Part shown: positions 54,985-64,000 of the stretch, piece by piece
Numbering within the stretch: the stretch's first letter is position 1
Layout: the number at the start of each line of letters is the position of its first letter
NCBI RefSeq assembly: GCF_048773025.1
Contig: NC_133564.1
Coordinates: forward strand, 31,878,645-31,942,644
Source: Camelus bactrianus
Lineage: Eukaryota; Chordata; Mammalia; Artiodactyla; Camelidae
Direction: 5' to 3'
Length of the DNA: 64,000 nucleotides
Position numbers and translations under genes: made by a program
The notes under the pieces: generated by a model
Database searches by the model: none
What the model saw: only the letters and a program-made list of their open reading frames with translations
Told to the model about the DNA's origin: nothing

Positions 54985-55965
54985 TCAGTAACAAACAACC
55001 CAAACAACCCAATCCAAAAATGGGCAGAAGACCTAAACAAACATTTCTCCAATGAAAACATACAAATGGCCAACAGGCACAGGGAAAAATGCTCAATATC
55101 GCTAATTGTCAGAGAAATGCAAAGCAAAACTACAATGAGGTATCAGCTCACACCAGTCAGAATGGCCATCATTCAAAAGTCCACAAATGACAAATGCTGG
55201 AGAGGCTGTGGAGAAAAGGGAACCCTCCTGCACTGCTGGTGGGAATGCAGTTTGGTGCAGCCATTATGGAAAACGGTATGGAGATTCCACAAAAAACTAC
55301 AAACAGACTTACCCTATGATCTAGTAATCCCACTCCTGGGCATATATCCAGAAATAGGGAAACTCTAATTCAAAAAGACACATGCCCCCCAATGTTCATA
55401 GCAGCACTATTTACCATAGCCAAGACATGGGAGCAACCTAAGTGTCCAACAACAGATGACTGGATAAAGAAGCTGCGGTAAATATACACAATGAAATACT
55501 ACTCAGCCACACAAAAGAATAAAATAATGTCATTTGCAGCAACATGGATGGAACTGCAGATTGTCATACTAAGTAAGCCAGAAAGAGGAAAAAAAAATAC
55601 CAAACGACATTACTTACATGCAGAATCTAAAAAAATGACACAAATGAACTTATTTACAAACAGAAACAGACTCACAGACATAGAAAACAAACTTACGGTT
55701 ACCAGGGGGAAGGTAGGGGTGGAGGGATTAAATTGGGGGTTCCAGGTTTTGCACATACTAATTACTATACATAAAATAGAGAAACCACAAGGCCCTGCTG
55801 TACAGCACAGGGAACTATATTCAATACCTTGTAATAGCCTATAATGAAAAAATATGAAAAGGAATATATATATACGTGTAACTGAATCAGTAGGCTGTAC
55901 ACCAGAACTTAACACAGCTCTATAAACCAACTATACTTCAGTTAAAAAAAAAATTTTAAAAAGAA
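54985..55965 (+). mobile_element. LINE-1, 5' truncated, with ORF2 C-terminus
   Basis: About 980 bp, antisense to ANK1. The frame at 55066-55368 reads [20 protein letters not shown], then [47 protein letters not shown] and IPLLGIYPE. This is the end of the L1 reverse-transcriptase protein, including the cysteine-rich C-terminal region. A stop interrupts it, and a later piece (MKYYSATQKNKI) is at 55491. The 3' UTR and A-rich tail follow to 55965. No endonuclease or RT core is present, so it is dead. Confidence 0.9.
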
Positions 55966-56149
55966 TGGCTTTTGAGCCAAGACATGAATCAATCAGCCCA
56001 CTGTCATGTGGTGGCTGCAGTGACAATAATGGCACGGTCTTGGGCTGAGGGAGGGCCCCTGGCTCCCACGTGCCCTGTGTCATGGGTGCTGAGACCACCA
56101 CAGCCACGACAACACACTGCAAGCCTGGCTTCACCGCCGCCACTATCTC

Positions 56150-56810
56150 CCCTTTATTCAGGGCTCCCTCCCAAATCTACCTGGTCCACTGCCTCATCCT
56201 CCTCGCCAGTCTCCCTGCTCCTGTCCCTGTGCCCCAAACCAATTCTCCATACAGCAGGCAGAGTGATCACTTAAAAAACTAACTTAGATTGAGTACCTTC
56301 CAATGGCTTCCCATCACCCCTGGAGCAAAATCCAGGTCCTTGCCATGGCCTGAAAGCCCACCAAGATTTGGCCCCAGCAATCTCTCCCACCTCCCTGCCT
56401 ACCACTCCTCTGTTCCATCCTTCCTCTGCAGCCATGCTGTTCCGCTTGTGCTTCCCCAAACAAACCAAGCCCTGTACTGCCCCAGGGCCTTTGCACATCC
56501 CACTCCTCCAGGAATGCTCATCTCCAGAAATCACATGTTCTCCCTTACTTCTTTCTAAGTCATCCCCTTAGAGAGGCCTTCCTGAACTACCCTCTAAAAC
56601 AGGCCCCTTTCCCTCTGTCCTCCATGAGATGTCTCATTAGCTGGCATTATACATTTTCTCATCTTCTTGCTTATTGTCTGTCTTCTTCACCAGCTATCAG
56701 TGTCACGAGGGCACAGACTTTGTCTCTTTTGTGTGCCTTGCTCAGCGCCTAGAATAGTACCTGGCACAGGCGAGGTGTTTCATACATACGTGTGGAATGG
56801 CCCCCGTGAA
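56150..56810 (+). mobile_element. L2 LINE 3' region
   Basis: Typical L2 order: ccaatggcttcccatcaccc, aaaatccaggtccttgccat, agatttggccccagcaatct, agggcctttgcacatcccac, gagggcacagactttgtctc, tagtacctggcacaggcgag. Old and non-coding. Confidence 0.8.
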
Positions 56811-57029
56811 GACACCCAGGGATTAGATTCAACGCGCCTCTCGGCCCTGTTCTCATCAGCTAGCATTTGCCTTCCTCGAGTGCTGAATGACTTCCAAATA
56901 TCTGTCTTTGGGTTGGACCTCTAATCTGAGTTCCAGGCTCAAATATCCGATTGCTTACTATATACCTTCACTGGATTCCTCAGACACACAGCTCTGCTCC
57001 GGCCTCCTCACATACTGACCACGCCCCCT

Positions 57030-57370
57030 CCCAGGTCATGTCCCGGCGACTGGTGCCGCCCTCCACCCCTGCACAAGCCAGGCATCTGAGGGTCCCTCCT
57101 GAAGTCTCCTTTCCTGCCGCACCCCCCACCCCCAACCATCTCCACAGCCACGACCTTTATCCAAGAGACCAAGTGTCTCTCCTGGACTATGGCCAGCATC
57201 TCATAACCGGCCCTTCCACCTGTCCTGTCCACAGTGGGCAGTGTGACCCTTTAAAGCACACCTGTGGCCACGTCACTCCGGTGCTTATTGCTGTGGTCAG
57301 CTCCTCTCGGCTCAGTTTAAAGATCAGAATCCTTAACACGGCCTCTGCAAGCAGGGTGGATGCTCTCCCA
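57030..57370 (+). mobile_element. L2-like LINE fragment
   Basis: Weaker match of the same kind: gcagtgtgaccctttaaagc, tcactccggtgcttattgct, agatcagaatccttaac. Confidence 0.5.
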
Positions 57371-57494
57371 GGACGAGCTGATACAGCTGGGCAGGTTGTC
57401 AAATGCTGAGATACCTCCGTTCCTCGGGGTCAGTACCCCCAACCCCTGCCGCCCTGGACCCTCCCGCAGACCCTTCTCCCCCACCGGCAACCGC

Positions 57495-57542
57495 GGGGTT
57501 AACGCGTGCGCAGTCGGAATCACACGCGTGCGCACATCGCGC
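57495..57542. promoter_or_regulatory. Two NRF1-like motifs in a CpG patch, intron 2
   Basis: GCGTGCGCAG (57505-57514 region) and GCGTGCGCAC (57526-57535 region) lie about 20 bp apart in a small CpG-rich patch. They resemble one-mismatch NRF1 sites (GCATGCGC). Function is inferred only. Confidence 0.25.
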
Positions 57543-57909
57543 AGCCTTGGGGCGGGATGACCCAGTTGTGACCATCGTCCCTGCCTCTGAGGTCCAGCAC
57601 AGCCCCAAGGTCACCTCTCTGGCCTCATCTGGTCCCTCTTTCCTCCGCCTGCAGCCACTCTGGCCTCCCCTAAACTCTCAGGGCTTTTCTCTGCCTCGGG
57701 GACCTGACACAGGCTGTTCTGTACTTCCAGAATGTTCCCCCCTACCCCAACCTCAACCCCAACCTCAACCTCATTAACCTCAACGCATCCCTTAGCTCAA
57801 CATCTCTCTCTCTTGGTAGCCGTCTCTCACCTCCAACCCTATGTCAGGTCCCTCTTTTATTTTCTCATAAAACTTTCTGCCGTCTAGTCTGCATGTCTTC
57901 GTGTGATTT

Positions 57910-58048
57910 TTTTTTTTTTTTGGCGGGGGGTGGAGGGCTAAGTAATTAGGTTTATTTATGTATTTTTAGAGGAGGGACTGGGGATTGAACCCAGGACCTC
58001 GTGCATGCTGAGCTGTGCGCTACCGCTTGAGCTATACCCTACCCCCAC
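57910..58048 (-). mobile_element. Camelid tRNA-derived SINE (Vic-1-like)
   Basis: Third copy. Minus strand has GGGTATAGCTCAAGCGGTAG (A box), a B box GGTTCAATC and CCCAGTCCCTCC, then an A/T-rich tail. An imperfect duplication, ttcgtgtgatt and tttgtatgatt, flanks it. Confidence 0.85.
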
Positions 58049-60064
58049 CATTTGTATGATTATTTGACTAATCATTCTCGCAGTCCGTGGACTACAGTTC
58101 ACAGAGGATGAGGACGACGACTTTATTTTTTAACTATTACATAGCTAAAGCACAGCTCTACGCCTCAAGGAGGTGTACACAAAGACATCAGCTACATGAG
58201 CCTGAAGCTTGAAAAATGCTAGCGTAAATTTAAAAAGCGGGCATCCATCTAGAGATACTGGCATTTGCATGTGTCTTTGTGTGTCCTTACGTGTGGATTT
58301 GTTCTTAAAGATTCTCTAAATGTAATAATGATGATAGAAATCAGCACACACCATCTATGCAATAAGGAAGCTGCCCTGATTATTCAGATGTCGCTTATAT
58401 AAGCCTCTTCTCACACCACTTAGAGTAATTACTTCCTATGATGGCAAACGGCTCCAATTCTTGCCACAAAACATACTATCTGAAAGTGTGTTACTTACAT
58501 AAGGAGCAGCATTTGCTGTTTTACTGCTATCACAGTCCACTGGCTCCAAAGCAAATTCTCAAGCCATGACCCCAGGACAAGAGCCTGTTTTTAGCTTCTT
58601 AAAACAATGAGCGCCTGTTTTAAAGAGAAACAGTTCTCATCCGGGAAGGAAGACGGCTGTGCGCATCACAGAGCAAGGGCACCGTCCTGTGGTGCTCGCG
58701 TTAACTTAGGGTAAGCTTGCCCGCCCCCTGGCATCCTCCCCCAATACTCTCCACCCAGGGCCAAAGCCGAACCGCCTCACTGCCCCGTAAAACCAGAAGG
58801 AGGCTCCCGGTGATGCAGGGAGTCCTGGGGCGGTGTCTGCAGCTCCGGCCCCACAGCAGACACACAGCACAGGATAAGACCCGCGGGGCCCTGATCTGGG
58901 GAAGGAGCTGGGGGAGGAGCCTTGGGACCAAACCAGCAGGAGGGGCTTTGCACCGTGAGATCCCTTCCTCTCCTCTTGAAGTTACCTCCTCGCCTGCAGC
59001 AGTGAGTGGTTTCCTCTGGCACTAAGCCCATTGGAAACGGTGTCAGTGGAGCGCAAATACCGCCTTGGTGCTTGTGGACCCCAGGATGAACGGAGGCGGT
59101 GCCCCGGGAGGGACGGCAGAGGGGCAGGCCGGTCGCACCCAGGGCCTCACCACCAGCAGCCCAATTAGAGCCAGTCCCAGTGTCCTCGGAATCTTTCAGT
59201 TTCACTCAGGAGACCAGCTCTGGCTCAGGGCTTAAGTGCAGTAGCCCCCATTTCCGCTAAATGGACTTGAGAGCTGGCGTCTTAACCCTGGGAAGGCCTC
59301 GGAGAGGCTTGTTTTTCTCAAGTGGGAGCCGCACAGCAGAGAGATGCTCAGCTGTGCCTCTGATGCCACGGCCTGAACAGAGGAAGCCGGGCTCGCATCC
59401 CTCCTGCCCAGGACTGCGTGCCCTTCCGGGGGGCCGGGGACAACAGGACAGCTCACACAGCTGTTCCTAGGCATGTTGTTCACACGGAGCCCCTCTCCCC
59501 AGCCCTCTGAACCCTCGCTTGACCCTCAGACTTTGCTCCTACTGTCTCTTCCCAGGAAAGAAGTGGATTCAGAGTCTCAATCTCTCCAAAGGCGACCTCT
59601 ACCTCTGTGTGTTTCCTTAGCCTCACCGTGAACATCCTTAGGTCTGTGGACGCATGCGCACTGGAATATTGGGGGGGGTGAAAAAAGGGAGGGGGATTGC
59701 TCCTCCCCATCTCGTTTGCATCCCCAAGTCCATCCACACGCTTGTCTCCCCACCGAAGTTCACTGCCATGGCGTCTGCGGGTATCACACACCTACTTCTG
59801 TTTCCCATCACACACCTCTCTGCTTCATCCTCTCTGATATTTCAGCTGTGGATTTACACAAAAGACCAACTGAATCCAAAAGGGGGTCTTGGCAAGTGAT
59901 TCTGTGCATCTTAAGCAGAGTGGAGGGGCAGGGAAGAGAGGCTGAGGGGCCAGGGGACACTAAACTGCATTCCAGGTGTTTGCCCTGCTGGCTTGTAAAA
60001 GTCTTCCAGTCCAGTGCAACGTGGCTGGATGGTGAGGACGTCGTCCTGCGCAAACTAAGATAAA

Positions 60065-60385
60065 TGCTGTACGAGCCCACTGATTTGAAGTACCTGAAGC
60101 TGTCAGATTCCTAGCGACAGAAAGTCGAAGGGTGGTGGCCAGGGGCTGGGGGAGGCAGGAAGAGGGAGTTATGGTTTAATGGGTATAGAGTTTCAGTCCT
60201 ACAAGATGAAAAGAGTTCCGGGCATGGATGGTACACTGAACTGTACACTTACAAATACTTTAGATGGAGAAATTCACACAAGGTTGTAAATTGACTACAC
60301 TTCAATACAAATCTATTTCTAAAAATGCTTAAGATGGTTAATTCTATATTATGTGCTTTTCACCCCAATTAAAAACCATTTTTCA
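60065..60385 (+). mobile_element. Ancient L1M 3' end
   Basis: Old L1 3' UTR features: ggtggtggccaggggctggg, ggtacactgaactgtacact, aagatggttaattctatatt, cttttcaccccaatt. Confidence 0.75.
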
Positions 60386-61061
60386 AGGGTTAAAATGGTT
60401 TTGTCAAAAGGCACAATTGGGGAATGTATTCTAAATTGGAAACGGAATCAGCTGGGTACCTGAACAATTTAACCGACGGGCAGAAACAAACAAAACAAGT
60501 CATTCCATCCCAGCCCCAGCCCGACCCCATCCTCTTTCTGGGGAGTGAGTTCCTCCCTATTCAGTCAGCTCCTTGATCCTGGGCCCCGAACCCGACTCTC
60601 TGTCCTCCACTCTGTCCTGCACACATTCAGTTTCCTCCCCACCCCCTCCCCAAACTAAGCCCTGTCACTTAGAACCAAAAACATCCAGAGGCCGTTTCGG
60701 CTGCGCTGTTCTCAGCCTCCGTCAGCACCCGACAGAGCATCCTCGGCGCTATTTCCTTCTCAGCCCAGCGGCAAACCCACAAAGGCTGCTGGTGGACAAA
60801 GGAGATGAATGTCACCGCTGACACAGCCTCCTTTAAAGGCCCTTCCTCCCGCCTACTCTCAAAGGCCACACATTCTGAGACCACAGCAGGGACCAGCTCG
60901 ACTTCTAAGGGGAGAGGCCGCAGGGGATGGAGCCAGGCGCGGCCCATGCTCCTCAGGCACCGGCCCTTCTCCGTTTGTAGCCCTGGGCTACAAACACTAG
61001 GGTCGCGCCCTTAGCAGGTGGAAGCCCTGGGGGATTTTTTGTGGCCACTGGGAAAAGGTTA

Positions 61062-61547
<486 letters not shown>

Positions 61548-61789
61548 TCAGCAGGCCTGGCGTCTCTCTGCCTGGATGTTTCCCAGGGCTCTGCCTTCCT
61601 GAGGAGCCCAGATCACAGTGCCTGGCCCCACTGAGTCACAGAGGAGGTGCCATGGGAGCCAAACACGTGTTCTTCACTGCTCTTTTGTGGTTTTGTTTTT
61701 AAGTAAACAGCACAGAGCACTTACTGAGTGCTGAGAGCCATTATCTCTCTCTCACACACACGCACAGATGCATTTAGTCCCCATTAAAA

Positions 61790-61935
61790 AAATCCCCAAG
61801 AGGCGAGTACAATTGCGGTCCCCATTTTATAGATGTGGGAAGTGAGGCACAGAGAGCCCAAGTGACTTGCGCAGGGTCACACAGCAGGGAAGAGGAACAG
61901 CCGGGCTCAAGCACAGGCAGTCTGGCTCTGAAACT
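61790..61935 (-). repeat. MIR SINE
   Basis: Antisense MIR core: cccattttatagatgtggga, agtgaggcacagagagccca, agtgacttgcgcagggtcac, acagcaggg. Confidence 0.85.
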
Positions 61936-62194
61936 GTGAACCTGACCTCCATGCCCTGTTGCTTTACCTGGCCGGTGACCCTCGTCAGCTTTCCTGAATG
62001 AGAGTAAAGAACCTGCAGCCGTGGCTCAGACTTACACAGGCACATCCAGACTCCGCCCAGGACACTGGTTTGTGTTAGAGGCAGTGGGAGCTGGGGATGA
62101 AACCAGGTCCCCCAGGACAGACCAATGCAGGGGGCTCTGAGCAGCTCCCCTGCATCTGGGGGACCCTTCGGTCCACAGGCACCTTAGCTCCCCC

Positions 62195-62213
62195 AGATAA
62201 GGTGTCCTTATCT
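62195..62213. promoter_or_regulatory. Inverted pair of GATA sites, intron 1
   Basis: AGATAAGG TGT CCTTATCT is a perfect 8-bp inverted repeat with a 3-bp spacer; each arm is a full WGATAR site. A CTG half E-box lies 6 bp from the second WGATAR, close to but not clearly at the GATA1-TAL1 spacing. ANK1 erythroid expression depends on GATA-1, so an enhancer role is plausible but unproven. Confidence 0.4.
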
Positions 62214-62472
62214 GTAAGCCAGGGAGGGCAAGGCCTTTCTCATTCCCTGGCTATGAGGCTGAAGGGAAATATCATATATTGTTGCAATGATCACATCGGC
62301 ACAAGCGCCGAGAGCAATGCTTGCACGTGGTGTGCACTCAGGGTGAGTTTCACAGGTGACAGTGGTCATGTGACAGGCCACGTGGGAAGCAGGCAGTGCC
62401 ATTCCTCCAAAGATCCACCTGAGGCACCATCTCCTTCCTTTGTGGTCCCTCCTTGGAGAACACACTGCAGGG

Positions 62473-62652
62473 TGCTGAATGGTGGTCCCCAAAGACCTGT
62501 CTGCATCCTCATTCCTGGTACCTGCGACTGGGACCTTATTTGGAAAGAGTCTTTGCAGTTGTAATTGTGTCATGGGTCTTGAGATGAGATTGTCCTAGAT
62601 TACCTAGGTTGGCCCTAAATCCAATGACAAGTGTCCTTATGAAAAGCAGAAG

Positions 62653-62689
<37 letters not shown>

Positions 62690-62919
62690 GAGACAGAGAT
62701 CAGAGTGATGCAGCCACAAGCCAAGGAAGCCGGCCACCAGCAGAAGCTGGAAAAGGCAAAGAACAGATTCTCCCCCAGGGCCACCCGAGGGAGCCCAGCT
62801 CTGCCAACACCTCGACTTCAGACCTCTGGCCTCCAGAAAATGGGAGAAGAAATTTCTCTTATTTTAAGCCACCATATTTGTGGTCATTTGTTACAGCAGC
62901 CACAGAGAACTAATACACG
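62473..62919 (+). mobile_element. MLT1 (ERVL-MaLR) LTR fossil
   Basis: Solo MLT1-type LTR: gggaccttatttggaaagag, ccaatgacaagtgtccttat, atgcagccacaagccaagga, ttaagccaccatatttgtgg, gagaactaatacac. A CA microsatellite (about 62650-62685) has grown within it. It is ancient and broken, with no internal viral part. Confidence 0.85.
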
Positions 62920-64000
62920 TTAAGGACAATTGTTCCTAAACACAGAGGACTCGAAATCTATAGCCAATGATCTCCAACTATGTTCTACAATTAAACCCTG
63001 ACCTCCTCTCCCCAAAGCGGGGCTGCACGCCCTTGCCAACTGAACAGTTAATCCAGGACAGAAAAGATTCTCCAGCTTCGGAGACCTTCACACCGGAGGG
63101 CTGCCCTGGCCCCAGGTCCCCGGCCACCTCAGGCCCCCACCACTGCTCCAGAACGCCCCGCCAACCCCACACCTCGGGGATGTCCCACCCCGACTCCAGG
63201 CCCACACGGTCCCTGCTACATCCGCTCAAACCCAAGCTCTGAGTCTCCCAGTTCATGACACCCGTGGATCTCCAGGCTCCCTGCGTGGCAGGAGGGCCCT
63301 TTCCTCTTCCCTCCTCCCTCCGGGTCCCCCTAGGCATCCCCATGCTCTATCTCCTCCAGGCCCACACCCTGACTATTCCAGGACCCTGAAGCCCCCTAGT
63401 TCATCAAGTCTAATCTCGCCTTGCTTCAATGTCCCCTCAGCTCTTAGCACCTCTATAATGTTGCTCCCGGACACTCATTATTTACCATCTTTAAAACTAG
63501 GACCAAGAGGCTGATTTGTCACATGCCTTTTAAATACATCTTTCTCTACTTATTTGATTTTTGCAAGTCTTATCTCCCTGGCCAAATTGTTTTTTTGGGG
63601 GGCAGGGAACCACATCTCCTGTCTCTTTTGAATCCTTCAAAGCATGAAGTCTCTGCCAAGCCAAGACCTCTCTTCGCCTAAAACACAGGGCACCGAATGT
63701 CCCCAGGCTCCTTGGGGAGGCAGCTGTGGGAGAGGAGATATTTCAGGAATGAGGATCAATCTGTTGGTTCCCTATGAGCTGGGTTCCCAAAGAAATCAGA
63801 CTCAAAGTTGAGTTCCTCTGAAAATATCTATTTGTGCTTGCTGATTCAGAAAGTCTGTCTGGATTCAGCTGTTGGGAAAAATAGTATATTCTTCCCCAAG
63901 AATGATGAGTATGAGAGAAAGAGAGAGACCCATCTCCCATCTATCCAAGCTATCTTCTGCAGCACAGTAATAGGACTGGGGATGAAAACCTAAGAATGGT

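Noticed and set aside
58700-59220. Possible extra exon downstream of exon 2 (open frames on both strands)
   Set aside because: None of the frames has flanking AG and GT in phase with the ankyrin repeats, and exon 2 joins exon 3 directly in known ankyrin-1.

Overview
The window is mammalian genomic DNA that carries one gene, ankyrin-1 (ANK1), on the minus strand. I place 35 consecutive coding exons between 61247 and 357. Read from high to low coordinates they join in one open frame of 4363 nt (1454 codons plus one base). That corresponds to human ankyrin-1 residues from about 10 to 1464. Every junction has a GT donor and an AG acceptor, and all phases agree. Exon 1 (the N-terminal residues) lies beyond the right edge. 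The end of the death domain and the C-terminal regulatory domain lie beyond the left edge. Exons are numbered 2 to 36 by analogy with the human erythroid transcript.

The host is probably a camelid. Intron 2 holds three tRNA-derived SINEs whose A and B boxes and body match, from memory, the camelid Vic-1 family. The LINE-1 3' ends are of the artiodactyl type. Older mammalian repeats (MIR, L2, MER5A, a MER58-like hAT, a Tigger1 derivative, two MLT1 LTR fossils and L1M 3' ends) make up most of the rest that can be recognised.

Layout from right to left, in transcription order: intron 1 (61248-64000, partial); exon 2; a 21.6-kb repeat-rich intron 2 (39566-61145); exons 3-21 (39565-13068), which encode the 24 ankyrin repeats of the membrane-binding domain; exons 22-25 (12606-8195), the acidic linker; exons 26-33 (8111-3364), the two ZU5 domains and the UPA domain that form the spectrin-binding unit; exons 34-36 (2297-357), the linker and the first part of the death domain.

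The protein clamps membrane proteins such as band 3 (AE1) through its ankyrin repeats and beta-spectrin through ZU5-UPA, and so anchors the spectrin skeleton to the red-cell membrane. I saw no second gene, no RNA gene and no prokaryotic-type system. The points most worth a second look are two double GATA sites (introns 1 and 26), a cluster of promoter-like motifs with a sense-strand TATA box in intron 16, a long G-run just inside the exon 4 donor, UG tracts downstream of the exon 11 and 17 donors, and a Gly-to-Glu change in ankyrin repeat 13.
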